From positions 1,271,001 through 1,335,000 of the forward strand of contig NZ_CP113864.1 of the NCBI RefSeq assembly GCF_026914285.1: a stretch of DNA of 64,000 bases. The letters are read 5' to 3'. Positions within the stretch are counted from its first letter, which is position 1, and each line of letters begins with the position of its first letter. Positions 51,172-61,606 of this stretch are shown here, in pieces. Below the pieces are notes generated by a model. That model ran no database searches. It had not been told where the DNA came from and saw only the letters and a program-made list of their open reading frames with translations. The position numbers and the translations under genes were made by a program. Origin of the DNA: Caldicellulosiruptor naganoensis (GTDB lineage: Bacteria; Bacillota; Thermoanaerobacteria; Caldicellulosiruptorales; Caldicellulosiruptoraceae).

Positions 51172-51684
51172 TTATTTTTTCTTCTTGCTTTTCTTTTTTT
51201 CACCTTTTCCTTCTTTTTTACTTTTTTTGGTGCTTTCCTCTTCTTTTAAAGACTCGCTGTGTTCTTCTTCCTCCTCTTCTTCCTTGACTTCTTCATCTTC
51301 TAACAGAACTTCTTCATCTACGTCTAATTCTTCAAAATCCAATGGTGCATCTCCAAGGTCTATTTCTTCGGCAGGCAGTTCTGTAAGAATATCTGGTTCT
51401 ATGTCTACAAAGTCATTTTCAAAAACTTCTGTTTCATGCTCTTTCATAGTTTCTTCTTCCATTTCAGAATCGTCAACAACACCTGTTAACAATCTTTCTT
51501 CAAAACAGGACTCGCACATGTCTTGGTCCTCTGGGATATACTCCTCATGACAATATGGGCAAAGTTTCATATTTTCGTCAGTCACTTTCTTTAGCTGTTC
51601 TAAATCCTTTTTGCAAATAGGGCAGAGTTCTTCTTCTTCAGGTATTCTATTTAATTCGCATCTTGGACAGTACTTATAACCCAT
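51172..51684 (-). CDS. Zinc-ribbon protein with long acidic and then lysine-rich tail
   Basis: 170 residues from ATG 51684 (GGGGGAAAAAAG before it). Two zinc-binding units: CPRCELNRIPEEEELCPIC (residues 6-24) and CPYCHEEYIPEDQDMCESC (about 42-60). From about 70 to 150 it is extremely acidic (runs of Glu/Asp, EVKEEEEEEEHSE), and the last 20 residues are almost all Lys/Ser/Glu (KKSKKEGKGEKKKSKKKK). Low-complexity, opposite-charge tail is unusual. Function unknown; RNA or ribosome association is only a guess. Confidence 0.8.
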   Translation of the reverse strand: MGYKYCPRCELNRIPEEEELCPICKKDLEQLKKVTDENMKLCPYCHEEYIPEDQDMCESCFEERLLTGVVDDSEMEEETMKEHETEVFENDFVDIEPDILTELPAEEIDLGDAPLDFEELDVDEEVLLEDEEVKEEEEEEEHSESLKEEESTKKSKKEGKGEKKKSKKKK

Positions 51685-51836
51685 CTTTTTTCCCCCTAAA
51701 AAAGTTGATTTGCTATCAAAATAATATTAATTAGTCTCGTAAAAAAAATCAACTAAATTTTACTTAACAATAGCTTTTATTTTTGCTACTATAAAAACAT
51801 AAAGAAAATAAGAGACATAAGGAGAAATTTCTCAAG

Positions 51837-52691
51837 TTGTTTGGATACGTTGTGCCATACAAACCTGAACTTAGAATACGAGAGTATGAATATTACAAGG
51901 CAGTCTATTGTGGGATATGCCTGCAGACAAAGAAGATTGGTAATATCCCGCGAGTATTTTTAAATTATGATTTTGTGTTTTTGTATCTGATTTTGAAAGA
52001 GCATTTTAATATTCAAGAGGAATTTGGCACCACAAGATGTATAGTTCATCCTAAAAAGAAAAGAGTGTTTGTAAAATCAAACCCAGTATTAGAATATGTG
52101 AGTAACCAAATGATAATGTTAAGCTTTCTCAAACTATATGATGATTATATTGATGAAAAACACTTCGTGAGTTTATGTTTATATAAGATGCTAAGCCTGT
52201 ATATCAAAAAAATAACAAGACACTATTCTGACTCGTTTAATAAAGTTAAAGAACTTTTTAGAAATCAACTTTTATTAGAAAAGACAGAGTGCCAAAATAT
52301 TGACGTGGTAGCACACAATTTTGGTCAAATTCTGGCTGAGATTTTTGCATACAATGATGACCAGAAGCTAAAAGAAATAGGCTTTTATACTGGAGTGTGG
52401 ATTTACTTTGTGGATGCCATCGACGACTATATTGATGATGTGAAAAAAAAGAGATATAATTGTTTGAAATATTATCTTCAAAGGTGCAGAGAAGACAAGA
52501 CTTTGTTTGAAAAAGAAGTAGATATCTTGAAAGTAAGTTTGGATAACTATCTTGCCAGATTAAATGAACTCGTAAAAGGGTATAATAATCAATTGTTAGA
52601 CAATATAGTTCAGCTTGGGATGTACTCAAAAACACAAGAAGTAATAAACAAATTAAAAGCAAACTTTTTTAAGGAGTTGAAATTGTCATGA
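51837..52691 (+). CDS. DUF5685-type protein with two DDYID motifs
   Basis: 284 residues from TTG 51837 after AAGGAG. N-terminal [29 protein letters not shown] matches the DUF5685 start with its C-G-x-C pair. The remainder is helical. Two near-identical acidic motifs, LYDDYIDEK (residues 100-108) and [15 protein letters not shown] (194-208), recall the Asp-rich metal-diphosphate motifs of isoprenoid synthases or a metal site; this is inference. Its last four bases overlap the start of the J-domain gene. Confidence 0.75.
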   Translation: MFGYVVPYKPELRIREYEYYKAVYCGICLQTKKIGNIPRVFLNYDFVFLYLILKEHFNIQEEFGTTRCIVHPKKKRVFVKSNPVLEYVSNQMIMLSFLKLYDDYIDEKHFVSLCLYKMLSLYIKKITRHYSDSFNKVKELFRNQLLLEKTECQNIDVVAHNFGQILAEIFAYNDDQKLKEIGFYTGVWIYFVDAIDDYIDDVKKKRYNCLKYYLQRCREDKTLFEKEVDILKVSLDNYLARLNELVKGYNNQLLDNIVQLGMYSKTQEVINKLKANFFKELKLS

Positions 52692-53263
52692 GAGACCCAT
52701 ACGAGGTTTTAGGTGTGAGAAAAGGTGCATCAAAAGAAGAAATAAAGAAAGCTTATCTTGAGCTTGTTAAAAAGTATCATCCGGATAAATTTAGAGATAA
52801 TCCACTCCGTGAGCTTGCAGAAGAGAAATTAAAGGAGATCAATGAAGCATATAATATTCTTATGAATGACAAGTATACAGAATATGAATATTCTACATAT
52901 GATGAGACTTCCATTTATAAGCAGGTAAGAGATTTAATTATACAAGGCAATTTAACTGCCGCAGAAAACCTGCTTAATCAAAACCCCCGGAATGAAGCAG
53001 AATGGTTTTATTTGATGGGGATAATATATCAAAAAAGAGGATGGATAAACCAAGCTTATAGATACTTTATTGAAGCATATAGCCGTGACCCAGGCAATTT
53101 TGAATACAGACGTGCAAAAGAACAGTTTGAAACAACCTCAAGAAACTATGAATGGTCTGCATATAATAGGGGTTACAGACGACACGATGACTGTAATATA
53201 TGTACAATATGCCAGATAATTGCATGCTGGGAATGTTGTTGTGACAATGACGTTGGTTGCTGA
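52688..53263 (+). CDS. J-domain protein with cysteine-rich C terminus
   Basis: 191 residues. Residues 1-65 form a J domain ([36 protein letters not shown] at 31-33), so it should stimulate a DnaK-type chaperone. Residues 80-150 are TPR-like ([41 protein letters not shown]). The end [23 protein letters not shown] has nine cysteines in 23 residues, possibly a metal site. It lacks the G/F and zinc-finger regions of true DnaJ. Coupled to the DUF5685 gene by a 4-base overlap. Confidence 0.85.
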   Translation: MRDPYEVLGVRKGASKEEIKKAYLELVKKYHPDKFRDNPLRELAEEKLKEINEAYNILMNDKYTEYEYSTYDETSIYKQVRDLIIQGNLTAAENLLNQNPRNEAEWFYLMGIIYQKRGWINQAYRYFIEAYSRDPGNFEYRRAKEQFETTSRNYEWSAYNRGYRRHDDCNICTICQIIACWECCCDNDVGC

Positions 53264-53276
53264 GGAGGTAGATTGA

Positions 53277-54545
53277 TTGGTAAATATTTATACGCTCGAC
53301 AATAATCTTCGACTTGTTTATGAAAAAGTAGACACTGTAAAAACAGTAAGTGTTGGAGTGTGGGTATTAGCAGGTTCAAGGTACGAGACTAAAAATGAGA
53401 ATGGAATTTCTCATTTCATTGAACACATTCTTTTTAAGGGGACAAAAAATAGAAGTTCAAAAGAAATAGTATATGAAATAGAATCGATAGGTGGGCAGAT
53501 TAATGCGTTTACTGCAAAAGAGTATACATGTTTTTACGTGAGAGTTTTAGATGAGTTTTTGGAAAAAGCGTTTGAAATTCTATCTGATTTGATTCTAAAT
53601 CCTTTAATAAGTCCAGAAGACATTGAAAAAGAAAAATCTGTAATAATTGAAGAAATTAGTATGTCAAAAGATGACCCAGAAGAAATTCTGTATCAATCGC
53701 TAAATGACTTGATATGGAAAGGAGAAACATTGTCGTATCCGATAATTGGTAAGGAAACTACTGTAAAGAAAGTTGATAGAAATAAGATTCTAAATTTCAT
53801 GAACAAGAGATACAAACCAGAAAATGTGGTGATTTCGGTTGCAGGCAATTTTGAAGAAAAACTTCTTATAAGTTTGTGTGAAAAATATTTTGGCAGATGG
53901 AAAAACCATTCAGAATCAAAAAGCATAGATGGTTCAAAACCTGTATTTAAAAGAGGTACAGTAATAAAATCAAAAAAGAGTGACCAAGCTCAAATTGCAA
54001 TAGCGTTTGAAGGTTTTGGTCAAGAAGATGAAGATGTTTACAAATTGTTGATAGTTTCGAATATACTTGGCGGTGGAATGAGTTCAAGACTTTTTCAAAA
54101 GATAAGAGAAGATCTTGGACTGGTGTACAGTATAACTTCTTTTGTCAGCACCTACAGAGATGTGGGTACTCTAATAATTCATGCTGGGACTAACCCAAAA
54201 AACTTAGAAGTTGTTTATAAAGAGATTCTAAACCAAATTAGTCTGCTGGTGAAGGGAAAATTGACACCCGAGGAGGTGGAGGTTGCAAAACAACAGATAA
54301 AAGGCAGTATCATTTTTGGATTAGAGAACACAAGTAGCAGAATGTCAAACCTTGGGAAAAATATGCTACTTTTGAATAGAGTAATTGAGCTACAGGAAAT
54401 AATTGACACAATTAATTCCATTAAGTTTGACCAGGTAATGGATACTGCACGAGAAATACTGACAAAAGAATTCTCTGTAGCTGTTGTGGGAAATAAAAAG
54501 GAAATAAATGGTAAGATTTTTGATCAAAGGATTGTGGCCAAATAA
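53277..54545 (+). CDS. M16-family zinc peptidase (YmxG/MlpA-like)
   Basis: 422 residues from TTG 53277, 8 bases after GAGGAGG. Inverted zinc motif H46-F-I-E49-H50 ([13 protein letters not shown]) with the distal Glu in the following helix ([13 protein letters not shown]). Two homologous halves. In Firmicutes this gene commonly stands beside dut and ymxH, as here. Confidence 0.92.
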   Translation: MVNIYTLDNNLRLVYEKVDTVKTVSVGVWVLAGSRYETKNENGISHFIEHILFKGTKNRSSKEIVYEIESIGGQINAFTAKEYTCFYVRVLDEFLEKAFEILSDLILNPLISPEDIEKEKSVIIEEISMSKDDPEEILYQSLNDLIWKGETLSYPIIGKETTVKKVDRNKILNFMNKRYKPENVVISVAGNFEEKLLISLCEKYFGRWKNHSESKSIDGSKPVFKRGTVIKSKKSDQAQIAIAFEGFGQEDEDVYKLLIVSNILGGGMSSRLFQKIREDLGLVYSITSFVSTYRDVGTLIIHAGTNPKNLEVVYKEILNQISLLVKGKLTPEEVEVAKQQIKGSIIFGLENTSSRMSNLGKNMLLLNRVIELQEIIDTINSIKFDQVMDTAREILTKEFSVAVVGNKKEINGKIFDQRIVAK

Positions 54546-54565
54546 AGAAAAGGAGAGAAAAACAA

Positions 54566-55006
54566 ATGATTTTGAAAATAAAAAGAGCAGATGATGCAAA
54601 AGATTTACCACTGCCTCAATATGTTTCATCTGGTTCTGCCGGAATGGACCTTTTTGCTTGTGTGGAGGAGGAAATGGTGATAAACCCAGGAGAGATAAAG
54701 CTCATTAGAACGGGAATATACATAGAACTTCCAGATGGCTATGAAGCCCAGATAAGACCAAGAAGTGGGCTTGCATTAAAATATGGTATTACAGTTCTAA
54801 ACTCTCCTGGGACAATCGACAGTGATTACAGAGGAGAAATTGGTGTAATTTTGATTAACCTTGGGAGAGAACCTTTTGTATTAAAAAGAGGTGATAGGAT
54901 AGCACAAATGGTGATATGCAAGTATGAAAAGGTAGAAATCGAAGAGGCTCAAGAACTTTCTGAAACAGAGCGTGGAGATGGTGGATTTGGCTCAACTGGT
55001 ATTTGA
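54566..55006 (+). CDS. dut: dUTP diphosphatase
   Basis: 146 residues, trimeric dUTPase. Five motifs visible: [47 protein letters not shown], and [11 protein letters not shown] at the end. Keeps uracil out of DNA and supplies dUMP. Confidence 0.95.
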   Translation: MILKIKRADDAKDLPLPQYVSSGSAGMDLFACVEEEMVINPGEIKLIRTGIYIELPDGYEAQIRPRSGLALKYGITVLNSPGTIDSDYRGEIGVILINLGREPFVLKRGDRIAQMVICKYEKVEIEEAQELSETERGDGGFGSTGI

Positions 55007-55039
55007 AAGTTTTAAAAAGAGGTGTTATGAAGGTTGCTC

Positions 55040-55270
55040 TTGAGTAATATAAAAAATTCAAAACCCATTGTCTGTCAGTATTCAGGAAAGATTATAGGCA
55101 ATTCAGATGCTATAGAACTTTTGATTGACGATGATGGAAATGTTTGTGGTATAGAATTTAAAAAAAGACGAAATTTCCGGTGGGAAACAGAAGTAATTAG
55201 CTGGGAAAACATAGTTGTAATTGGTGATGACGTGATAATTGTAAATGTAAAAGAGGGGGAGCCTGAATGA
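55040..55270 (+). CDS. YlmC/YmxH-family PRC-barrel protein
   Basis: 76 residues from TTG 55040, 6 bases after GAAGG; TTG 55034 also possible. Single PRC-barrel-like sheet (GKIIGNSDAIELLIDDDGNVCGIEF ... SWENIVVIGDDVIIVNV). Spore-associated in Bacillus by annotation; role unknown. Overlaps the next gene by 4 bases. Confidence 0.8.
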   Translation: MSNIKNSKPIVCQYSGKIIGNSDAIELLIDDDGNVCGIEFKKRRNFRWETEVISWENIVVIGDDVIIVNVKEGEPE

Positions 55271-55857
55271 TACTTCCAACCTCCTTTTTTGGATATTCAA
55301 AAGCTGAAGTGAGAGCATATATTGAAAAACTAAATGAGGATTTTAAAGACCGGTCTAACAAACTTGAAAGACAACAAAAATTGTTGAGGGATGAAAATGA
55401 GAGACTTAAAAAAGAGATTGACAAGTTAAACCATCAACTGTCTAAGATAGATATCAAGGATATAAGCCACTATCAAAAGTTTATTGATGAGTATTTTTTT
55501 GATGAATGGAAAGAGTATTATTCGAAAAGGGCTTTAGAAATAGAGTCAGAAATTTTACGAATCTTGGGAGAGTTAGAAAAGATTAGAGATAATGTACTTG
55601 CTCATATTTCATACATAAAAAAACAGAAAGAAAGAATATTAAAAAAACTAAAAGATACCATAAACGAAATTGAGAAATTACTTGCAAATGAAGATGATGT
55701 TCCTTTTAGAAAATTGCAAAAAGATTTTTATGTGGATGGAACTCTTATATTACCAGCTGGCGTTGTTATTAATCATGAAGTTATTGAAGGTATGAAAGAA
55801 AAGGGACTATTAATAGAATTTTTGAAACATCTTGCAAAGGAGGACGAAGATATATGA
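55267..55857 (+). CDS. Coiled-coil protein with DivIVA-like N terminus
   Basis: 196 residues. LPTSFFGYSKAEVRAYIEKLNEDF resembles the DivIVA membrane-targeting motif (F-x-G-Y-x-x-x-E-V), followed by coiled coil to about 60 and again 95-145. The last 45 residues form a small separate domain (DFYVDGTLILPAGVVINHEVIEGMKEKGLLIEFLKH). Function unknown. Tightly packed between ymxH-like and the Lrp gene by 4-base overlaps. Confidence 0.65.
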   Translation: MILPTSFFGYSKAEVRAYIEKLNEDFKDRSNKLERQQKLLRDENERLKKEIDKLNHQLSKIDIKDISHYQKFIDEYFFDEWKEYYSKRALEIESEILRILGELEKIRDNVLAHISYIKKQKERILKKLKDTINEIEKLLANEDDVPFRKLQKDFYVDGTLILPAGVVINHEVIEGMKEKGLLIEFLKHLAKEDEDI

Positions 55858-56342
55858 GTATTGAAGTAAAGGTCTTAGAACTTCTTGAGCAAAATCCAAA
55901 GCTCTCTGCAGAAGAAATTGCCATTATGCTAAATGAGAAAAAAGAGGAAATTGAAAGGATAATTAAAAAGTTTGAAGATGAGAAGGTAATAGTCAAGTAT
56001 CACACAATTGTAAATTGGGAAAAAACAGAAAAAGAAGTTGTTGAAGCTATAATTGAAGTAAAGGTAACTCCTCAAAGAGGATTTGGATATGATGCAATTG
56101 CAAAGAGAATATACAAGTTTCCAGAAGTCAAGGCTGTTTATCTTCTTTCTGGGGACTATGACTTACATGTAATTGTTGAGGGAAAGAGTATGAAAGACAT
56201 TGCACACTTTGTAGGCTCCAAACTTGCCCCACTTGAATATGTTTTGTCTACGGCAACTCATTTTATAATGAAAAAGTACAAAGACGCAGGAGTAATCTTA
56301 GAAGATGGTGAGAAGGACGACAGGGAGGTAATAACACCGTGA
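55854..56342 (+). CDS. Lrp/AsnC-family regulator
   Basis: 162 residues. Winged HTH at the N terminus (LELLEQNPKLSAEEIAIMLNEKKEEIERIIKKFE) and RAM ligand domain (YKFPEVKAVYLLSGDYDLHVIVEGKSMKDIAHF). Followed, with a 4-base overlap, by an aminotransferase, a common Firmicute pair in which the regulator probably senses an amino acid. Confidence 0.88.
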   Translation: MSIEVKVLELLEQNPKLSAEEIAIMLNEKKEEIERIIKKFEDEKVIVKYHTIVNWEKTEKEVVEAIIEVKVTPQRGFGYDAIAKRIYKFPEVKAVYLLSGDYDLHVIVEGKSMKDIAHFVGSKLAPLEYVLSTATHFIMKKYKDAGVILEDGEKDDREVITP

Positions 56343-57562
56343 ATAACTTAGAAAAATTTTTGTCAAGGTCTGTGCAAAGTGTTCCGCCTTCTGGTATCAG
56401 GAAATTCTTTGATATTGTATCTGAAATGAAAGATGCACTTTCCCTTGGCGTTGGCGAGCCAGACTTTGTCACACCATGGAGTATAAGAGAGATGGGCATA
56501 TACTCTATCGAAGAAGGGCATACACATTATACGTCAAATTATGGTCTACTTGAGCTCAGGAAAGAAATTAGCAACTATCTGAAAAGGAGATTTAATCTTG
56601 ATTACCCAAATTACAGAGATCAGATTTTGGTTACAGTCGGGGCAAGCGAAGCAATTGACATTGCATTAAGAAGCATTATAAATCCGGGTGATGAGGTGTT
56701 AATTCCTGAACCTTGCTTTGTTTCTTACAAACCCTGTACAATCTTTGCGGGTGGAGTTCCAGTTGCAGTTCCAACAAAAGCAGAAAATGACTTTAAGCTT
56801 CGTCCAGAGGATATAATTTCTAAAATTACACCAAGAACAAAGGCGTTGATACTTTCATATCCAAACAACCCAACAGGCGCGATTATGACCAGGGAGGACT
56901 TAAAAGAGCTTGTAGATGTTTTGAAAGATAAGGATATAATTGTAATTTCAGACGAAATTTACGCTGAGCTTACATATGAAGGTGATCACGTTTCTGTAGC
57001 TAATTTTCCAGAGATGAAAGATAAGACAATACTAATAAATGGTTTTTCAAAGGCATTTGCAATGACAGGATGGAGACTTGGATTTGTTGCAGCAAATGAG
57101 GTTTTTATCAAAGCAATGGCAAAGGTTCATCAATACATTATTATGAGTGCACCTACATTTTCTCAGTACGCTGCAATTGAAGCTTTGCGAAATGGTGAAG
57201 CTGAAGTTGAAAAGATGAGAGAGGAATATAACCGACGAAGACGGTATATGGTGAGCAGGTTCAATAAGATGGGACTTGAATGTTTTGAACCGAAAGGAGC
57301 GTTTTATGTTTTTCCATCAATAAAATCGACTGGACTTTCATCAGAAGAGTTTGCTGAGAAGCTTTTGTATCAACAAAAGGTCGCAGTCGTACCAGGAACT
57401 GCATTTGGAAGTTGTGGTGAAGGTTTTATAAGGTGTTCGTATGCATATTCATTAGAAACTATTAAAGAGGCTTTAGACAGAATAGAGAAATTTGTAAAAA
57501 GTCTCAAATGTCCAAATGAGAACCAAGAAATTCAGAAAAATAGTGTGGTAGTGGAGCAGTAA
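56339..57562 (+). CDS. Class I/II aminotransferase (aspartate aminotransferase-like)
   Basis: 407 residues from GTG 56339. PLP lysine in INGFSKAFAMTGWRLGF; substrate-binding YPNNPTGAIMT and ISDEIYAELTY; ending IRCSYAYSLETIKEAL. PLP fold type I. Exact amino acid unknown. Its 3' end overlaps the convergent pseudouridine synthase gene by 59 bases. Confidence 0.9.
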   Translation: MNNLEKFLSRSVQSVPPSGIRKFFDIVSEMKDALSLGVGEPDFVTPWSIREMGIYSIEEGHTHYTSNYGLLELRKEISNYLKRRFNLDYPNYRDQILVTVGASEAIDIALRSIINPGDEVLIPEPCFVSYKPCTIFAGGVPVAVPTKAENDFKLRPEDIISKITPRTKALILSYPNNPTGAIMTREDLKELVDVLKDKDIIVISDEIYAELTYEGDHVSVANFPEMKDKTILINGFSKAFAMTGWRLGFVAANEVFIKAMAKVHQYIIMSAPTFSQYAAIEALRNGEAEVEKMREEYNRRRRYMVSRFNKMGLECFEPKGAFYVFPSIKSTGLSSEEFAEKLLYQQKVAVVPGTAFGSCGEGFIRCSYAYSLETIKEALDRIEKFVKSLKCPNENQEIQKNSVVVEQ

Positions 57563-58382
57563 CCTTGTATTCTTTTTCAACCAGCTTGAAATTAAAGCTA
57601 ATGGAATAAGCATGAAGTAGCAACGGAAAATTTGCTTCTTTTTCGATGCCATACAAAGTATCATCTACAATAGGATGACCTATTGAAGCCAGATGAACTC
57701 TTATCTGATGCGTTCGTCCAGTTATAGGCTTTAGTTTTAAAACTGAGAAATCTTCATTTTGCTCAATTACTTCGAACATTGTAGCTGCATAGCTACCTTT
57801 TTCATTAACTTCCCTTTTGATACCATCATTTGACCTTTTGATGGGTTTTTCTATAAGCCCGCTTTTTTTTGTCAATTTTCCATGCACTACTGCTATATAT
57901 ATCTTTTCAACCAACCTTTTTTCAAATTCTAAAGAAATTATGCTATGAAAGTACGAGTTTTTGGCAAATACTACAATGCCAGAGGTATCTTTGTCAAGCC
58001 TATTTATTATATGTGAGGTAAGACCTTGAGACTTTAAATATTTTTCTACGTAGTTTGCAAGTGTATCAAAATAATGACCCTTTGAAGGATGTGAAGGAAT
58101 ACCAGATGGCTTGTTGACAAACACAAAAAATTGGTCTTCAAATAGAATATCAATGTTACCTTTTGTTGGTACTATATTTGAAGGTAAATCTTCCAGTTGA
58201 ATTTCTATAATTGAATTTTCAGAAGGGTATTCGTTTATGGAAAATATTTGTGGTATAAATTTTATTTTGTTGTTGAATTTCAACCTGCTCATCATTGTTG
58301 ATGATAAAAATAGTCTTTTTCTCAGAATTTGTTTGTATGTCATATTTAAATCCTCTTTCTTTACAATGTATAGAAGTCTCAT
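57504..58382 (-). CDS. RluA-family pseudouridine synthase
   Basis: 292 residues. S4-like N terminus (MTYKQILRKRLFLSSTMMSRLKF), then catalytic Asp in INRLDKDTSGIVVFAK, IHRLD-type loop and TGRTHQIRVHLASIGHPIVDDTLYG. Modifies rRNA or tRNA uridine. The last 19 codons lie within the convergent aminotransferase gene. ATG 58382 or the internal ATG 58343 could be the start. Confidence 0.9.
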   Translation of the reverse strand: MRLLYIVKKEDLNMTYKQILRKRLFLSSTMMSRLKFNNKIKFIPQIFSINEYPSENSIIEIQLEDLPSNIVPTKGNIDILFEDQFFVFVNKPSGIPSHPSKGHYFDTLANYVEKYLKSQGLTSHIINRLDKDTSGIVVFAKNSYFHSIISLEFEKRLVEKIYIAVVHGKLTKKSGLIEKPIKRSNDGIKREVNEKGSYAATMFEVIEQNEDFSVLKLKPITGRTHQIRVHLASIGHPIVDDTLYGIEKEANFPLLLHAYSISFNFKLVEKEYKVTAPLPHYFSEFLGSHLDI

Positions 58383-58502
58383 TGCAAAATTTTTTCTCCC
58401 TTCCTGTTAAAAATTGAACACATATGATATGATAATTTAAAGGAAGGATAAATACAATGCATTTTTTGAAAATAAGAGAGAAAATTGAGGTGATATTAAG
58501 AT

Positions 58503-59405
58503 ATGGCTTTTAAATCAGGGTTTGTAGCTTTAATAGGGCGTCCAAATGTTGGTAAGTCTACATTGATGAATTATTTTGTAGGGAAGAAGATATCAATTAT
58601 TTCACCAAAACCCCAGACAACAAGAAATAGTATTAAAGGTATATTGACACTAAGTGATGCCCAAATAATATTTATTGACACTCCAGGTGTACATCCGCCA
58701 AAAAATAAACTCGGAGAGTATATGGTAAAAGTTTCTGAAAAAACATTGAAAGAGGTTGATTTAATTCTCTATATTGTTGAAGCTATCGACAATGGAATAG
58801 GACCATGGGATGAAGCAATTTTAGAAAAGTTGAAAGAAGTACAAACACCCAAAATACTTGTTTTAAACAAGGCTGATTTGGCATCAAAAGAAAATATTGA
58901 AATTTTGAAAAGCCTTTTTGCAAGTAGGTTAAGTTTCGAATTTATAATTGAAATAGCAGCTATAAATGGGTATAACTGTGACGTATTGTTAGAAAAAGTC
59001 AAGCAGCTACTTCCAGAAGGACCGAAATACTATCTTGACGATATGACAACAGATGTGAGAGAGAGCTTTATTGTTTCAGAGATAATAAGAGAAAAGATAT
59101 TGTTAAACCTTTCTGAAGAAGTACCGCATGGCGTTGGAGTTTCGGTTGAGAGGTTTTCTGAAAGAAAAAACAAGGACATATTGGACATAGAAGCGACTAT
59201 TTATTGTGAAAAGGAATCCCATAAAGCAATAATTATTGGAAAATGTGGGCAGATGTTGAAGAAGATTGGAATACAAGCTCGTGAAGAGCTTGAGATGTTA
59301 TTTGGTATAAAAGTCAATCTTCAGCTTTGGGTTAAGGTAAAGAAGAACTGGCGAGATGATATAGCTGCAATGAAAATGTTGGGATATAACCTAAAAGAGG
59401 TCTGA
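58503..59405 (+). CDS. era: GTPase Era
   Basis: 300 residues. G1 [15 protein letters not shown]3 [10 protein letters not shown]4 NKAD, and a C-terminal KH domain ([20 protein letters not shown]). Needed for 16S rRNA maturation and 30S assembly. recO follows after 6 bases. Confidence 0.95.
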   Translation: MAFKSGFVALIGRPNVGKSTLMNYFVGKKISIISPKPQTTRNSIKGILTLSDAQIIFIDTPGVHPPKNKLGEYMVKVSEKTLKEVDLILYIVEAIDNGIGPWDEAILEKLKEVQTPKILVLNKADLASKENIEILKSLFASRLSFEFIIEIAAINGYNCDVLLEKVKQLLPEGPKYYLDDMTTDVRESFIVSEIIREKILLNLSEEVPHGVGVSVERFSERKNKDILDIEATIYCEKESHKAIIIGKCGQMLKKIGIQAREELEMLFGIKVNLQLWVKVKKNWRDDIAAMKMLGYNLKEV

Positions 59406-59411
59406 TGAATA

Positions 59412-60146
59412 ATGAAATTCGTAAAAGCAAAGGGTATTGTGCTAAAAGACATAAATTTTGAAGAATCAAGTAAGGTTTTGACCATTTTAACAGCCGAGAT
59501 AGGAAAGATTCAAGCACTTTCTAAGAATTGTAGACGGACTTTAAGTCCTTTAAGTGCCGTTTCGCAACCGCTAATATATTCAGAATTTGTATTTACAAAG
59601 GCAAAAGATATTTACTCTATATCATCTGCAAGTGTAATTGAATCATTTTTTGACCTCACTCAAAATGTCGACCTTACTATTTATTCCAGTTATTTAATAG
59701 AACTTGTGGACAATTTTATCGAATTGGAACAGAAGAATGAAGACGTGTTGAGACTTTTGTTAAACTCGTTGTACATGCTGAAAAAGGGAGCAGAGCCTGA
59801 GACTATTTGCAGAATCTTTGAAATTAAAATTTTAATTTTTACAGGATTTTTTCCTCAGTTTACCCAGTGTGTAAAATGTCACAAGTCAAGTTTGAATCAG
59901 ATTTTTTTCTCCTTCAAAAATGCGGGAGTTGTTTGCCCAGAATGTAAGGAAGAAGATGACGTGAAAATAAGTCTTGAAACTGTTGAGAAGATACTAATAA
60001 TTGCAGCAACAGATTTAAAAAAGTTAAGCAAAATAAAAATTGATAAGGAATTAAATACTATACTGAAAAATTTGATGATAACGTATATAAAATTGGTTTT
60101 ACAGAAGGATGTCAGGATTCTTGATTTTTTTAGATTTATAAAATAA
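59412..60146 (+). CDS. recO: DNA repair protein RecO
   Basis: 244 residues. OB fold at the N terminus (AKGIVLKDINFEESSKVLTILTAEIGKI), helical middle, zinc site CVKCHKSSL...CPEC. Loads RecA with RecR at SSB-coated DNA. Order era-recO-glyS is usual in Clostridia. Confidence 0.92.
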   Translation: MKFVKAKGIVLKDINFEESSKVLTILTAEIGKIQALSKNCRRTLSPLSAVSQPLIYSEFVFTKAKDIYSISSASVIESFFDLTQNVDLTIYSSYLIELVDNFIELEQKNEDVLRLLLNSLYMLKKGAEPETICRIFEIKILIFTGFFPQFTQCVKCHKSSLNQIFFSFKNAGVVCPECKEEDDVKISLETVEKILIIAATDLKKLSKIKIDKELNTILKNLMITYIKLVLQKDVRILDFFRFIK

Positions 60147-60191
60147 AATAGAGTCGATTGCACAAAATAAATTGAAGGTGGTAATGATAGC

Positions 60192-61496
60192 ATGGTAACA
60201 ATGGATGAGATAGTTTCACTTTGTAAACGCCGAGGATTTATATTCCAATCAAGTGAAATATATGGTGGACTTAATAGCTGCTGGGATTATGGCCCGCTTG
60301 GTGTTGAGATGAAGAACAATATAAAAAGACTTTGGTGGAAGGCAAATGTCCAGCTAAGAGATGACGTTGTCGGACTTGACTCGAGTATACTAATGAATCC
60401 CAAGGTATGGGAAGCAAGTGGACATTTACAAAATTTTGCAGACCCAATGGCTGATTGCAAGGTTTGTAAAAAAAGATGGAGGACAGATCAGCTTTCTGAG
60501 AACAAATGTCCTGAATGCGGTGGAGAATTAACAGAGCCGCGAATGTTTAATCTCATGTTTAAAACATTTATGGGTCCTGTTGAGGACGAATCTGCTGTAG
60601 TTTATCTGAGACCTGAAACTGCACAGGGTATATTTGTAAACTTTTTAAATGTTCAGCAAACCATGAGAAAAAAGCTTCCTTTTGGGATTGCTCAGATAGG
60701 AAAGTCATTCCGAAATGAAGTAACACCTGGTAATTTCATTTTCAGGACAAGAGAATTTGAGCAGATGGAAATAGAATATTTTGTAAAACCTGGAACAGAT
60801 GAATATTGGCACAAACATTGGATTGAGCAACGAATAAATTGGTATTATAAGCTGGGTATTAGAAAGGAGAACATAAGAATAAGAGAGCACGGGAAAGATG
60901 AACTTGCACACTATGCAAAGGCATGTGTTGACATCGAATATTTATTCCCGATGGGTTGGTCAGAGCTCGAAGGAATTGCAAATAGAACTGACTTTGACTT
61001 ATCAAGACATCAAGAATACAGTGGTCAGAATTTGACTTATTTTGACGATGAGACAAAGCAAAGGTATATTCCATATGTGATTGAACCGTCAGCTGGCGTT
61101 GATAGATCGTTCCTTGCATTTTTGGTAGACGCATATGAAAATCAAAAGCTTGACAAGAATGATTCAAGAATTGTTCTTCACCTTCATCCGGCCATCGCAC
61201 CGGTTAAAGCAGGAATTTTTCCACTGCTAAAAAAAGAGAAACTTGTTAAAAAAGCAAAAGAAATTTATAATACTCTGAAATACAAGTGGATTGTGCAATA
61301 TGACGAAAGTGGAAGTATAGGAAGAAGATACAGACGCCAAGATGAAATTGGCACTCCGTTTGGAATAACTGTAGACTATCAGACATTAGAAGATAATACG
61401 GTAACAATTAGAGACAGAGATACAATGGAGCAAATAAGAGTTCATATTGAGGAAATAATTCCATATTTAGAAGAAAAAATAGAAGTGAAGTTTTAA
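60192..61496 (+). CDS. glyS: Glycine--tRNA ligase, single-chain type
   Basis: 434 residues, class II synthetase of the alpha2 type. [33 protein letters not shown] start, [21 protein letters not shown] (motif 2), ARG of motif 3 near [10 protein letters not shown]-type stretch [14 protein letters not shown]. Zinc knuckles CKVCKK and CPECGG. ATG 60192 after AAGGTGG. No T-box fits in the 45-base gap before it. Confidence 0.94.
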   Translation: MVTMDEIVSLCKRRGFIFQSSEIYGGLNSCWDYGPLGVEMKNNIKRLWWKANVQLRDDVVGLDSSILMNPKVWEASGHLQNFADPMADCKVCKKRWRTDQLSENKCPECGGELTEPRMFNLMFKTFMGPVEDESAVVYLRPETAQGIFVNFLNVQQTMRKKLPFGIAQIGKSFRNEVTPGNFIFRTREFEQMEIEYFVKPGTDEYWHKHWIEQRINWYYKLGIRKENIRIREHGKDELAHYAKACVDIEYLFPMGWSELEGIANRTDFDLSRHQEYSGQNLTYFDDETKQRYIPYVIEPSAGVDRSFLAFLVDAYENQKLDKNDSRIVLHLHPAIAPVKAGIFPLLKKEKLVKKAKEIYNTLKYKWIVQYDESGSIGRRYRRQDEIGTPFGITVDYQTLEDNTVTIRDRDTMEQIRVHIEEIIPYLEEKIEVKF

Positions 61497-61524
61497 TAAA
61501 GGATATTCTCAAACTGCAAAAATA

Positions 61525-61533
61525 TGCTATAAT
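61525..61533 (+). promoter_or_regulatory. Extended -10 promoter of ppdK
   Basis: TGCTATAAT: perfect TATAAT (61528-61533) with TGn extension; -35 position (ATTCTC) is poor. Start near 61540, leader about 67 bases. Confidence 0.6.
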
Positions 61534-61606
61534 AATTTATGTTGTTGCATTTAAACTTTCTTTTAACATATTTTCCCAATCAAATTTTAAGTAGGAGGGA
61601 TTTATA

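Noticed and set aside
51185-51550. Serine-rich plus-strand ORF
   Set aside because: Antisense of the acidic zinc-ribbon gene; Ser runs arise from complementary Glu codons.
60147-60191. T-box leader for glycyl-tRNA synthetase
   Set aside because: The gap after recO is only 45 bases and has no T-box sequence.
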